Shown here one piece after another: positions 1-10,992 of a DNA stretch of 64,000 nucleotides. The DNA comes from Paragorgia papillata (Eukaryota > Cnidaria > Anthozoa > Scleralcyonacea > Coralliidae), in assembly GCA_035771165.1 (NCBI GenBank), contig JAWNZC010000088.1, positions 2,393,501 through 2,457,500 on the forward strand, given 5' to 3'. A program made the translations under genes and the position numbers. How positions within the stretch are numbered: the first letter of the stretch is position 1; the number at the start of each line of letters is the position of its first letter. The notes under the pieces are model-generated. The model made no database searches. It had not been told where the DNA came from and was given only the letters and a program-made list of their open reading frames with translations.

Positions 1-97
1 AACTTCGGTAAGCACACACTTTATTTATATTTAATAGCCACATTATATGCTGTTTATTGTTTAATTTCCAACATAATTACATCGACTGCCAAACCCA

Positions 98-146
98 AAT
101 CCCTCCTGAAGAGACCACGAGAAGGTCGAAACAATTGTCGAGGGTT
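98..146 (+). ncRNA. Type I hammerhead ribozyme, copy 1
   Basis: The core is in order: CTGAAGA at 106-112, a stem II hairpin (GACC / GGTC closing a seven-base loop), GAAA at 128-131, a minimal stem III (C-AATT-G) and the GTC cleavage triplet ending at 139. CCCTC just before the core pairs with GAGGG just after the cleavage site to give stem I. All universally conserved hammerhead core bases are present. The one-base-pair stem III matches the minimal hammerheads described in Penelope-like elements and some retrozymes. Confidence 0.75.
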
Positions 147-612
147 ATGTCCCATGTACTATATATACTGAATATTACTTACGTATCTTTAATCCTTTCT
201 TATAATTGTTTAACTTACCCCCGTATCATATTTACACTGCGCCTTCAACCGTCGTTGCCTTCGCAAGTTAACAAAAAATACAGCAAGATGCGCTTTTTGG
301 CCTAAGGCCATATACCGCATTCTTTGCAAATTTTTATTCATCTACATTATATAACCCCAGTGTCAGTCCAATTACCTACATCTTATTCAAAAAAAACGAT
401 CTCATTACATGTCTGACTGAATAACTGATCACTAACTGATATGACTACCAACATGAGAACAAGACTTGAGGACTGCTCTTGCAAAATGAAGGCACGACAC
501 ATTGGTTGTCAAGAAATAACAACAACTTCGGTAAGACACACTTTTATTTATATTTATTAGCCTCATTCTATGCTGTTTATTGTCCAACATAATTACATCA
601 ACTGCCAAACCC

Positions 613-662
613 AAATCCCTCCTGAAGAGACCATGAGAAGGTCGAAACAATTGTCGAGGGTT
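613..662 (+). ncRNA. Type I hammerhead ribozyme, copy 2
   Basis: Same architecture as the upstream copy: CTGAAGA at 622-628, GACC/GGTC stem II, GAAA, C-AATT-G stem III, GTC ending at 655 and a CCCTC/GAGGG stem I. The difference inside the motif lies in the stem II loop (ATGAGAA instead of ACGAGAA), so every core base and pairing is kept while the loop has drifted. Predicted cleavage at both copies would release a 516-nt monomer. Confidence 0.75.
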
Positions 663-920
663 ATGTCCCATGTGCTATATATACTGAATATTACTTACGT
701 ATCTTTAATCTTTTATTATATTGTATTTAACATACACCCGTATCAAATGTACACTGCGCCTTCAACCGTCGTTGCCTCCGCAAGCTAACAACGAACACAG
801 CAAGATGCGCTTTTTGGCCTAAGGCCATATACCGCATACTATGCAAATTTATATTCATCTACATTATATAACCCCAGTGTTAGTCCAATTACCTACATCT
901 TATTCAAAAAATCAAAAATA

Positions 921-1515
921 GCACTTATATGTTGGTGTCACAAATCATCGTACCATGTCGCATCGTATGACGCGCACGTTGAACTGAACTGAAAAGTGAC
1001 GATTTGGTTCTTGCAATTGATACCGGACAAGCAGAAACAACTGATACAAAAAAGAAAAACCACATCAGTTTACAAATCACAAGGAAACTGAAGATGGTAT
1101 GGCAGAATTTTACAATGATCTTACAAGTTACAACATAATAATATTCCGGTGAACAATCGGATTTCCTCACGTTTGGGCGCACTTTGCGTAGCGTAGGGGC
1201 GCAACTCACTTGTAAATAGGAAAAGGCAACTTCCTCCACCCCCCCCCCCCCTTAGATCCGCCTGTGGTTTTCACATGACTTCTTTCGCCCTTTGGACAAG
1301 ATGATTGTATCCACGTGCGTGCGCTTCATTGAGTTGTGTCGGCTAGACCTGATAGTGGAAATAATGTCGATAAAATCTAGTTACCATTTCAAAATCTTTT
1401 AACAAGTATAGTATAAGTACGCAGACGAATTAATTTTACACTCAACTATGAAACGTGTAGGTGTATAACATGGAATAATTAAGCAAATACTTAAATCGAT
1501 TGAAAATAAATTTAC
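921..1515. other. Stretch without a supported gene
   Basis: Apart from a short C homopolymer near 1240-1252 I see no coding frame, RNA gene or terminal-repeat structure here. Confidence 0.5.
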
Positions 1516-1836
1516 CTGTTATCTTTGCGTTCGTGGGCCTCTGCCGACTCTTGGTTTCCAGACGTGCGGACGGAATCTTTAGGAATCACGTCAATCAAAA
1601 AGCCGTCAGCGTTGGTTGCTTCAACGTCTTTTGCCACATAACCAGTACAGTATCTCCCCATGATAGGCTACATAATTTTGTTTTTCCTTAGCTAACAAGC
1701 CGGGCGAATGCTCTGAAACAGCCTCAGCGCTTGCAGAATATTCCGAGTCATCGAACGATTGGTCTGTGAAAAAGTCGTCAAAACAGTCGTTCATCATGGC
1801 TTCCATCAAGTGCGCAACAGAACGAGATGGTGACAA
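1516..1836 (-). pseudogene. Exon-like fragment of an unrecognised gene
   Basis: On the minus strand two frames look coding in succession. One starts at 1836 (with a better methionine near 1806) and is rich in Asp, Ser and Glu. The next, a different frame, runs through about 1650-1517 with a clean amino-acid composition and ends at a good splice donor (CAG|GTAAAT at 1516/1515). A frameshift or a very short intron must separate them. I do not recognise the family. It could be a first exon of a host gene or a relic; the divergent neighbour at 2074 is on the other strand. Confidence 0.3.
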
Positions 1837-3039
1837 TACGGCAGTCCGGATCTTATGCTATACGGAACATATGTCACAATCCTTTTTAGTTAGACGGCAA
1901 CCTTTACTAACACCCAGGCTAACTAACACCCAATTATTTTTATCACACGCCTTAGACGTTCATCAATGGGTTGGGATAAAACGCGGAAACGGAACGGCAG
2001 AGTGGCGGAAATAAAGATAAAACGCGTTCATCATTGCTATAGCTGGAAAAATATCACACATAATTAAACAACCATGGATGCATTCAAACGTGGTGGATTC
2101 GTATGGCTAAATATTTTACTCGTAATAATGATTTTTAACTCTTCTGTATCTGTGGAAACTCCTGATGATTGGAAAGATTTCATTAAAGATGTAACAACAA
2201 AGTTTGAAGAAGGTTCGATTGATAAGGATTGTCATTTAATCATTCCTCCAAGATGTCCTATTACCCTTATCAAAGTAAAACTATGGAAATTCTATGGTAC
2301 TTAATGGGCCATATGTGACCCATAGATGTGAATCCTATGGGAAGATACGATGGTATATGGGACTACTATGGTGCACTTTTTCGCTAAATTTCAAGGTATG
2401 GAAAATACATGGGATGGCGAGTCTATGTTACACACAATACGGAAAAGCTATGGGGATGATAAGCCCATTAAGTACCATAGAATTTCCATAGTTTAATTAC
2501 TTTCATAGGGGATATGGCATTGATATGGGTTGAGCCCATAGGTTTTCCATACCAACCTGGTAACAGCAACTTTATAATTTTTGAGAACTTTGAGAACTTT
2601 CAAATTGTGGGAGACTGACAGTTACAATTATGTGTGATAGTTTTAAACCTAAATTGGGATCTAAAACAGCTCCCCCACCCCCCTAGGTGAAGAAACTACA
2701 ATATGTAAAAGTGCATCAGTCATGAAAAAATTGAAAATTATAACAAATATATAAAGCAATATTAAAACATGTAAACAGTCTGTTATGCTAATGAAATCAA
2801 AAATGCAAACAACGTGTAGCACAGTCCACATCCGTTACGAAAATTTCACATAAAATACCAATTTCTTAATAAATCATAAACATAAGCTTATGTATTGGCC
2901 GAGTGGCGAATTGGCGTGAAAATTCATGGGAACGACAAATGTGTTGGCGCCATAGACTGGGAACGAGCACCACATGCAAAGCATCATGGGATATCTGTCA
3001 CCTCCATCTTGGCGAGTTTCTTTCTCGTGTTCACGTGTT

Positions 3040-6000
3040 GTTGTTTTGATCCAAGAACATGAAGATATCTGCTTCATTCTAGTCCGGGCTATCGAAGTTT
3101 CCTGCCTACTCTGTTTCTAAAAATGACTTCACTGCTTTTGGGAATATTTGTCGTATCGTTTGTCAACGAGCAGCCACACTATTGAAGGTAAGTAATTCTG
3201 TTAATATTGATATATCTTTGGGCTTTAGTTAGATCAAAGAGGTTGTGGCAGTTGATCTTTCTTAACGTCTTGTCGACTGACAGAAGCTTGGATTTTGTAA
3301 TTTTCCTTACAGATACCGGATTTTTCAATAGCAGGGGAATCGCATAACTACATGCTACAAAAGCCTGAAACTTTATGAAAGTTTGGAGAGTGAAAAATCA
3401 TCTCTGCATGGCTGGGGTAAGTCATCTTTTGCTGTTTCGCTTTACTTTGTCCTCTCCTGATTAATGTTTGATGGTTAATGATTATTATTTGTCTATTGCT
3501 ACAATGCTACTTTTGAACATTGAAAGATAGTTCTTTTATTTAAAATATTGAGTGGTTTGTATGGCATAAACATACTTCATACTATGTAGATTTCACCTAT
3601 AATCATACATTGACAAAATTGTTGGAAGCTAACAGCTTAACATGTGATGGTTTAATGCTCCCTCCCCCTGCTTCAATGTTGTGAAACTCAAAACATGCAA
3701 TTTGCACTCAGACATCTGCCATTATTAATACATATAACATGTTTTGAGTAACAACATTGAAAGGGGTGTGTGACAATTTACTTGACCTAAATTGTAAAAG
3801 GGATTACTGAAAGGGACCCATCCAGTCCTTGCGAGGCTTTTCCAAAATACAATGTATGTTGTCGATAACCTAACAACAATCTTCTCGATAACCTAACAAC
3901 AACAAAAACTCTAGCCCTAATCAGAAATCTGGTTTACTGTCTAGGTTTTTGGAAAAATATACTAGTACATTATTTGACAACATACAGTATTTTGGAAAAG
4001 GACTGGACAGGTTCCTTTGAGTTATCGTGCTTATCAATTAGCATGGCATTACTTGCTCAAGTTGTTTCAACTAATCTTAGCAATGATTGTAGGCTCATCA
4101 TGAAAAAAAAAATTGCATTGTGCTACAGAGAAAGTAGAAGCAGGCAGCAAGCAGCTTCTACTTTTTGGAATGCTACACGACAAGTTGCAGTGTGTAAGAC
4201 TAGTTCACTGCAACTTGCTACACATGTTACAGTATGACCCAGGCTGTAATCAGGTTCAGTTGTTTGGAAAATGTTTTTTTGATTATAAAAACAATTTTTT
4301 TCAAATCTTACAAAAAAGATCTTACAGCAAAAAGTACATTCTGCTATTATAAAGTCTTTATACTCTTTATTGCTTGTTGGCCACCTTTTATTCTACTGTA
4401 GCTGTTAAATAAAACATCAAGCAATTTTATTTGATGTGGAAGAGCACCTGGATTAAAAGGGGTTAAGATATTATAAGTCATCTTCACTAACTAGACTAAG
4501 ATTTTTAGTGTGTTAATGATTTATACTGTATTTTCAAGGATTTTGTTATAAGCTAGTGAACTCCGGTAGCTACTTTCCAAATCATCCCTGCCTATTAAAG
4601 TTAAATTTTGTTAAGTATTCAGATATAGTATCAGCTTTTAGTTTAGCAGCTTAGTCACCTTTCAAAATTAATGAAACTCTTGGTTGTATACAGTAGAACA
4701 AAAAATAATTTAAATAATGCCATCTTGGAAACTCAAGATAAGAGTTAAAACAAGTGAAATAATTTTACAGTAGTTACAATTGTTTTAACTCAACTACCGT
4801 ACCTTGGGTTTTCAGAATGGCATTATTTTTTGAAATATGTTTTATTTTATACTTTTTCAACTGTCAAGTTGTCAGCTGGTCTTGGTCCCTGATTGTATGT
4901 CATTTCCATTTTCTAGTCTACTGTACAATGACACCAAATGCATTATTAAGTAATTTCTTGATGTAATTGCCATGATGTAAGAGTGTCTGGAGAAACTTGA
5001 AAAACTAGTGTATATGTTGTAACTGTAAGAATTAGCCATATCTTTTTTACAAACCCATTCTAGAGAAAGGACAAAACATGGAACTCCTCAACCCAGTTAC
5101 CTCAACACGGTTTACCAGAGGTCCATGTTTTCTCCTCTCCTCATTTAAAGTAGTGTCAAATTAGTTGGTTGGTACATGTGAATATTTTTAGATTTCTGTT
5201 TTATACCAGTACTGCAGTATTAGGGAATGTTTACACCAGGCTGGCCCGAACTCAGGCCAGACTGACTTTAGGTTGGTTGTAGTGTTTTTACTGTAGATCA
5301 TTTTCATGAGTCTGGTCTGAGATTCAGTTCACGCTGGCCTAATCTCAGGTTGCCCACTATGGTGTCATATCCACATAAAATAATGATTCTCTGGTGGTAA
5401 CAAGCTAAGGCAATTGACACAAATCTTGAAGCAACAGCGAAACCAAGCCTATAATAGTTTCAAGGCCGGCCTCATGTAAACAAAAACTGAAATGCAAAAT
5501 TCAGGCTGGTCCGAGTTCAAGCTGGCCTCATGTAAACACCCCCTTACTTGAATCGATTACTGCATTAATTTTGTATCACCAGTTTGTAAAAAATTAGATG
5601 CAAGATGTACATAATGGTTTTAGAACAATTAGCCTATTGTGTTTATATTATCAGCTATAATCGAATGCTAGATAATTTTTTATGTTATGAGAGGCTGTCA
5701 TAAGCAATATTAAGTTAAGACCTACAGTACATGTATCTTAATCCATTTCTACTTGGACAGCCCCTTAATGTTTTATTGTATTTAATACAGAAATGTAGGA
5801 ATGGTTCAACAAATAATTTATACATTCCTTCCTTTCACTTCACAGCAGCCATGTTACTGCTTAAAGCAAAATTTAGCAATACATGTAGTTTGATTTAGGA
5901 AAAAGGTAGCAATGGCTTAAGTTGTTGGCAGGTCATGTCTTTAATTTCACATTGATGTGTACAGTAAATTGCACATATCCTATACATGTATTCATTGATT

Positions 6001-6134
6001 TTCTCCTTTTATTTCCAGGATATGTTAGTCAAAGTTTTCAATTTGTGACAAGAGCTACCTGCAATTTTTTTCCAAAACTAAAGACAGAAAGGAAACATTC
6101 AAGAAAACAAAAGAAGGAAAGAAGTGAAAGCTGA
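3040..6134 (+). other. Candidate spliced transcript inside the 4.95-kb element
   Basis: Consensus splice signals appear in order: an exon ending at 3187 before GTAAGT, an exon 3313-3416 between CTTACAG and GTAAGT, and a last exon from 6019 after ATTTCCAG, followed by an (AATG)n run and AATAAA-like sites. The same sites are kept in the second copy (around 41400, 41530, 41640 and 44274). The only ATG frame of the first exon (3123) stops before its donor. The last exon has a Lys/Arg-rich frame ending at 6134. No protein family is recognisable, so the product may be non-coding. Intervening sequence 3420-6018 shows no other supported gene. Confidence 0.35.
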
Positions 6135-6773
6135 GTAGACAGTCTTTGAATGAATGAATGAATGAATGAATGAACAAACATATTAAATTAATAAATTATT
6201 ATACTTGTAGATAACTGTATTTATTTGAAATTGTATTATCTTAAGCATTGACTGGATAAGTGACAACTTTTAATCGTTGTTTGAGTTGCATTTCAATTTT
6301 AGCCATAATAATATGCATGACAAAATTACTGTATGACAAAATTTATATTAAGCTATTTATTATTTAGAGTTGAAAGGGACCTTTTCCTTAAGTACATAAT
6401 AATAAATTAATAATTTATACTTAATTATAAATTATATGTAGTTTAAGAAATCATAACATTTTAATGTGTTTGCTATATTATAATGAAAATAGCTTTGTAT
6501 TATAGCGTGCACATTAAGCGATAGTTTTGTAGTGAAATTAACAACAATGGTTAGATTTGTTACCCATAGAAAAACCATTTGTTGGATCCTGTGTCACTTG
6601 ACCCCTTGCGGTTGAACAGTTGCAATCAATCATTATAGTTTTATTAAATTTAATCTATCAAATACCTTTCTATGACATGTGTGGCTCTCATACGATCACA
6701 AGAAATCAACAAATTAAGCCAATCCCAATTGTTTAATGTAAGGTAAACAATGTTATACTAACTCGTACAGAAT

Positions 6774-7128
6774 TTCCATAGTTTTCCCATAGTTTGCAGA
6801 AAAAGTACTGAATATATGGCAATACTATGAAACTCCATATAATTCCCATAAGGAATGTGGGAATCCTATGGATTTTTGCCAATTTCCTACATTTTCCATA
6901 TATATGGCTCTGATATGGGGAGCAGAAGCCCATAGCAAAACCATACCCTCTTCCATAGTTTTCCCATAGTTTGCAGAAAAAGTAATGAATATATGGGAAT
7001 ACTATGAAACTCCATATAATTCCCATAAGGAATGTGGGAATCCTATGGATTTTTGCCAATTTCCTACATTTTCCATATATATGGTTCTGATATGGAGAGT
7101 AGAAGCCCATAGCAAAACCATATCTACC
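6774..7128. repeat. Two 177-bp tandem units in the subterminal region
   Basis: The block starting TTCCATAGTTTTCCC at 6774 repeats at 6951 with few changes. Each unit is packed with CCATA/TATGG words. The corresponding pair exists in the second copy at about 45029-45384. The apparent 136-aa minus-strand ORF here is a by-product of this repetition. Confidence 0.8.
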
Positions 7129-7852
7129 CCATGAATAGGCCATAGTTCAACCCATATTTTTTCCATACTTGGGCCATATATGTCCCATATCCCCATGTTT
7201 GGTAAGGGTACAGAGAAACCAAATCCTTCAAGATACATATTACCCAACCTGTATTTATGGGATCCACTGTCGCAGTACCCAGACATTTTCCTACGTTTCC
7301 CATTTAATTGCCCTCGTCATGATACTACGGTTTTGATTCCTAAACAATGGATGGATGGGTCTACAAATTCATTACATCCGCGTGTCCTTTTGAATTGTAG
7401 AGGACCGAATTTGTTACAATAATTTATTATTGTAATTCGGGCGAAACTAGAGATTATATACTTGAACAGATTGCGATTTAATGCGTAAATTTGAAGACGT
7501 GTTACACAGACCGTTCAAATTGTCACACAAATATGCCTTTACACTACCATTCGCTCAAAGACTTAGAGACTCCGTATCCAATGGCGTATCGTTTAACCAT
7601 TTCCAAGCCAATTACTTGGAATGTCAACTGCAGAATTGCATGGAAATTAAAGAACGTTTTATTTTACATAAAACACTGTGGAACGAACACGGCATAGGCA
7701 TAGCGCAATTGTTCGAACTTGCCATGAATGATTTCAGGGATAAGAGTGTGCAACTTTGTCCAAGTGATGATATGTTATGCGACATTTTTCTTAAAGATTT
7801 CGAAGAGCGAAAGATGATGTATGAATGCGATCAACAACAGCGAAAGGTTTAA

Positions 7853-8420
7853 TGGCCAATCATACATTCAAGGTACTGACTCTATAAATTATCTGATTGA
7901 AAGTAATTGAGCTATATGATTAACATTTATTGTTTATACACCTGGTCTGATGTCTTTTAGTTACCATTACATATTTTTCATGTACCAGCAATGCCAACCT
8001 CGTGTCCAAGGTCTTTGTTTGGCAGTTACGCAGCAATGCCCACGTCAGCATTTTTATAGAACATGTTTTAATTTATATGTAGTTTTTGTAAGTCGGTTTA
8101 AAATGTGGGGTTGAATGATTGCGAATACATTTCGTTAATACGATGCGGGCCGGCGTAATACACAAAAAAGCCAAGGTATATCCTATTATTACAAAATTAC
8201 CTACCAGCTGACAAAAAGTTAATATCGTACTGTCATTCGGTGTATATTTCAGTTATATATTTGTCAATCCTTAGTTGTATCAAACTGAATAACCTGGTGA
8301 AACGCAAATTTCTACATGATAAAAAGAATATATTACTGTACTATAGTTGCAACGGTTTTATGGTTGAGAGCTAAAGCGCCGATATGGCGCAGTGTCGCAA
8401 TCGGCCGAAAAATAAATACA
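7853..8420. other. Stretch without a supported gene
   Basis: AT-rich sequence with no coding frame, RNA gene or repeat that I can support. Confidence 0.5.
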
Positions 8421-8738
8421 TTAAAGGTGACGTACAGTCCGTTCTGCGCATGACCGCAATGTGGTCCCCAAAACAGACATTCGTCGATAATTACATGAAG
8501 TACTCAGCTCAATGTAAACCGTTAGGAACAACATGACAGAAAACCAAGCGATTCGGCGAGGATATCTCCTCGGATTTCTTCTATTTCTCCTGAAAATGTT
8601 TTGTTTTGGGTACAAGTAATGAGTGGGAACTGCAAGAAAAGCTTACAATCTTGAATAAGGTATTAGTATTTTTTTTGTAAATTTAGATGTAAACATTAGT
8701 TTCGTACATGCGCAGAACGGACTGTACATCACTTTTAA
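8421..8738. mobile_element. 310-bp MITE with TTAA target duplication
   Basis: Inverted ends of about 28 bp (AGGTGACGTACAGTCC... at 8425 and its near-complement ending at 8734) are flanked by TTAA at 8421-8424 and 8735-8738. TTAA targets are used by piggyBac and Kolobok superfamilies. The interior is non-coding; the 64-aa frame on the minus strand is incidental. Confidence 0.65.
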
Positions 8739-8819
8739 ATAGTGTATATTTAAGCAATATTAGACAAAACGATCTCTGATCGAACATTTTATTGCAGCGA
8801 GCTTTTGGCTTTCAGTCCA

Positions 8820-8990
8820 CAGCTTCCGCTGGGTTAAAGAGGAAAAGGAAAGTATAACGCGTAAGTGGATTGGGATCAAATGTGGAACGAAATGGCGAAA
8901 CGGCGGGATAAAACGCGGAGTTCGGGATAAAAACACGGAATGTGGAGTATAACGCGGAATTTGGGATAAGACGCAAATGCTGATGGTATA
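8820..8990. repeat. Degenerate minisatellite
   Basis: Units of roughly 16-20 bp around a GGGATAAAACGCGGA core recur with variation. A shorter related stretch lies at 1974-2027. Spacing is irregular and no function is evident. Confidence 0.5.
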
Positions 8991-9109
8991 AAGTTAACAT
9001 ACTATCAAAATTATATTTACTTTTAAAAATATATTAAAATTTTACTTATAAAATACAACTGTAAAAACAAGTAGGCGTAGTCTGCGAATAGAACAACACG
9101 TACCCAGCC

Positions 9110-9342
9110 AAGAGTTAAAGTCACATCCACTCTAGCCTGGGTACCTGTCCAAATCGGTCTTTAGTATTTTATTCTAGCTAACGCCAGACGATTTTATTCA
9201 CCTCTGGGGAAACCCTCGGACAGCAATGAATTATAAACTATGCGTTCCTGTTCGAGGGCTTCCCCAGAGGTGAATAAAATCGTCTGCATGGCGTTAGCCA
9301 GAATAAAACACTAAAGACCGATTTGGACAGAAAAGAGTTAAA
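9110..9342. mobile_element. Foldback element with 9-10-bp flanking repeat
   Basis: About 75 bases from 9131 (GTCCAAATCGGTCTTTAG...) are nearly perfectly inverted at 9253-9330, with a short spacer. AAGAGTTAAA occurs on both outer sides (9110-9119 and 9333-9342) and may be a target duplication, although the left inverted arm starts a few bases inside the flanking repeat. Long duplications of this size occur with Mutator-like elements. Confidence 0.5.
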
Positions 9343-9497
9343 CTGGCGTCGCATTATACACCGTGTGTCCTGTTTTTGTCAATTGGCTCAACATTTGTCT
9401 GGAGGCTAGTAAAGAGAGTGATAGTGGAGGTCTAGTGTATGTCGTCATCATCATGATCATAGAATTAGAATTATGTGGTATTTTGTGTACATGTATA

Positions 9498-9767
9498 AGT
9501 AGTAATACCCCCATATGGCGGCGGAAGTAATTAGTATGCAAACGGTATGTCGCCCTTCATCTCATTAGTATTCATTTTATAGCGGCGCGTTACGTCATTA
9601 TTTCTCAGGCTCCTTTGGGACGTAGTAACCCTAACTTCCCCCCTAAACCCTAGCTTTCATTCAACCCCCCATGCGGATACGTCATAACCGATAGCTCTCC
9701 GACTGATTTCCGAAGTTACGTCATCAAAAGGCACTCGACTTATGTTCCTTATAAGTAATAATAATTA
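9498..9767 (+). repeat. Polinton left terminal inverted repeat
   Basis: Matches the complement of 21392-21662 over about 270 bp with small differences. It begins AGTAGTAATAC immediately after the TGTATA duplication and ends near a TTATAAGTAATA block. Confidence 0.9.
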
Positions 9768-9795
9768 AGGACACATAGAACGTTGAGAGCGTATC

Positions 9796-10174
9796 ATGGA
9801 TATTATTTACGACGAATTAAAGAAAAATAACATTGATATCGACAGACACTCTGGCGTATTACCTTAAACAATGTCTAGAAGAACATCGAGTACTATTCAA
9901 CAGTATCAGTGACCAAATACCCAGAATATGACTTCAACACGTTTACGAAGAGATGAACGCTAACAATTTTGGTCGAATTATCGCTTATCTAACCCTAGTT
10001 CTTAAAGTAAGTGACTCTTGTGACGAAGAAACGATCAGAGAGGCCGTGAGAAGAACGATAAACGATTTGAGATGTATTGACTTGTCTAAATACAAACGAA
10101 ATAAAACTTTATCCCGATGGCTTGGTTCACTGCTTCTCAGACTGATATTTGCATACTTCCATGTACATTATTGA
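9796..10174 (+). pseudogene. Bcl-2-like protein fragment (virus-type apoptosis regulator), broken
   Basis: A frame starting at ATG 9796 changes around 9850, passes a stop near 9929 and continues to 10174. The third part contains NNFGRIIAYLTLVLKV, which has the signature layout of the Bcl-2 BH1 region (N-W/F-G-R-I-x-A-F/Y). Bcl-2 homologues are reported from adintoviruses, where they are presumed to block host cell death. Its position as the first gene inside the left terminal repeat fits an accessory gene. BH2 is not convincing. The frameshift and stop mean no complete product is encoded here. Identification rests mainly on one motif. Confidence 0.5.
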
Positions 10175-10232
10175 TGTTAATGACTCATTAAAAACTCATT
10201 AGGATTTTCGAACAAGTGGCTGTCTACATCCA

Positions 10233-10700
10233 GTGTGTTCTTCCCATCAGATGTTGGCGACACTGCGAATGGTTAAAGACAAAATGAAAGAAAGTTACGG
10301 GAGACCTTACTTTGTCTGCTCTGAGCGAGAGAATCCCTACTCGTTTTGGCAATGGGGGGAAGTCTTCGAGAGTCCCAAACCATTGTGTAAACACAGAAAG
10401 GTTTGCCGTACCCAAAAAGTCAAGAAAGAGGGTGACAACCAAGGTCGTCTGTTTTACTCGTGTCCCAATGAGAGAGAATACTGCTGTGACTTTTTCGAAT
10501 GGAAACCGCAAGAAGATCCCCTTGAACCCTTTTGCACTGTTCTGTTCAGTATGCCACCATCCTACCGATATACAGTCAAAAATACTGGAGAGACATTCAC
10601 GAGCCACAAAACTGATCATAAGAAAGCCTATGAAGAATTTCTTCACCAAAAGTCCGTTGACGAAATGGTTGAAGATATTGCAAAACTGAATATTTGTTAA
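10233..10700 (+). CDS. GRF-type zinc finger protein
   Basis: A 155-aa frame. Residues about 48-90 contain a GRF zinc-finger pattern: C-x-H near the start, then NQGRLFYSCP, a later Cys pair and FFEW. A shorter stretch around residues 24-40 resembles the end of a second, eroded finger. GRF fingers bind single-stranded DNA and occur in NEIL3, TOP3A and APE2. Similar small GRF proteins are found in Polintons and large DNA viruses. The true start is uncertain: the first ATG codons at 10233, 10251 and 10269 are all possible. It may act in replication of the element; that is inference. Confidence 0.6.
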   Translation: MCSSHQMLATLRMVKDKMKESYGRPYFVCSERENPYSFWQWGEVFESPKPLCKHRKVCRTQKVKKEGDNQGRLFYSCPNEREYCCDFFEWKPQEDPLEPFCTVLFSMPPSYRYTVKNTGETFTSHKTDHKKAYEEFLHQKSVDEMVEDIAKLNIC

Positions 10701-10992
10701 TCATTCAAACTTTAAAACAAATCGTTTTAAATTTAATCTGTATTTTATACAATTGATTCGTTGACTGAAAACATGTATATTTTTGTATTCTACTTTAATA
10801 CGTAATAAATATCAGTTTGCATTTATATTGTGTCGTTGACTTCTCTTTATTCATTTACATCTAACCTTTGTCGCGTGAACATGACTTGCTGTGGAGGTTT
10901 ACCACAAATAGCCCTTCGTAATATTTTTCGAAAGATTCGCTGTATATCAGCGTGCTGTGGGGGGAAAATTGTGATACAGGCATCCGAATTAG
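10701..10992 (+). other. Inter-gene region and possible small ORF start
   Basis: AT-rich spacer with an AATAAA-like signal near 10804. From ATG 10879 a 69-codon frame (to 11087) overlaps the integrase start and contains two CCGG motifs in its first 35 residues. I do not recognise it and it could be incidental. Confidence 0.3.

Larger units (their letters stand above)
1..920 (+). mobile_element. Tandem dimer of a hammerhead-bearing repeat (retrozyme or Penelope-type terminal repeat)
   Basis: Bases 1 to about 395 and about 525 to 910 are two diverged copies of the same sequence in the same orientation. Both start at an 'aacttcggtaag' block and run through a 'taaggccatataccgcat' block. Each holds one hammerhead core, and the two predicted cleavage sites lie 516 bp apart, so the repeating unit is about 516 bp. 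No protein of family length is encoded; the short ORFs here are not credible. Tandem hammerhead-bearing units are known from metazoan retrozymes, which yield circular RNAs, and from Penelope-like element terminal repeats. The left copy touches the window edge, so more units may lie outside. Confidence 0.65.
2264..7208. mobile_element. 4.95-kb TA-flanked element, copy 1 (non-autonomous DNA transposon candidate)
   Basis: The ends are CCCTTATCAAA and its near-complement TTTGGTAAGGG, flanked by TA on both sides (2262-2263 and 7209-7210). Excising the element and one TA restores an open frame across the target gene, which fixes the boundaries. A near-identical copy lies at 40483-45465. Both subterminal regions (about 2280-2560 and 6770-7200) are dense in ATATGG/CCATAT and CTATGG/CCATAG words, a typical pattern for transposase-binding arrays. 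No transposase is visible, so mobilisation would have to be in trans. A TA target could fit Tc1/mariner-related or Mirage-type elements; I cannot decide. Confidence 0.75.
2074..7852 (+). pseudogene. DUF6729-like gene, split by a 4.95-kb insertion and frameshifted
   Basis: The reading frame opens at ATG 2074 with a hydrophobic segment near residues 9-25, runs to 2263, is cut by the mobile element at 2264-7208, and resumes in frame at 7211 once one copy of the TA target is removed. The second part (to 7422) contains LYLWDPLSQYP followed by a Cys/His-containing stretch and a PR-x-LLNC segment. A further segment in another frame (7481-7852) contains LSHKYAFTLPFAQRL and GVSFNHFQ. This order resembles the DUF6729 family, whose members are numerous and often transposon-associated in cnidarians; the assignment is from memory of motifs. 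The insertion plus stops and frame changes between 7400 and 7480 make it a pseudogene. Confidence 0.45.

Noticed and set aside
6733..7143. 136-aa ORF present in both copies of the 4.95-kb element
   Set aside because: It is produced by the 177-bp tandem repeat of TATGG-rich subterminal sequence; internal repetition of the peptide mirrors the DNA repeat.
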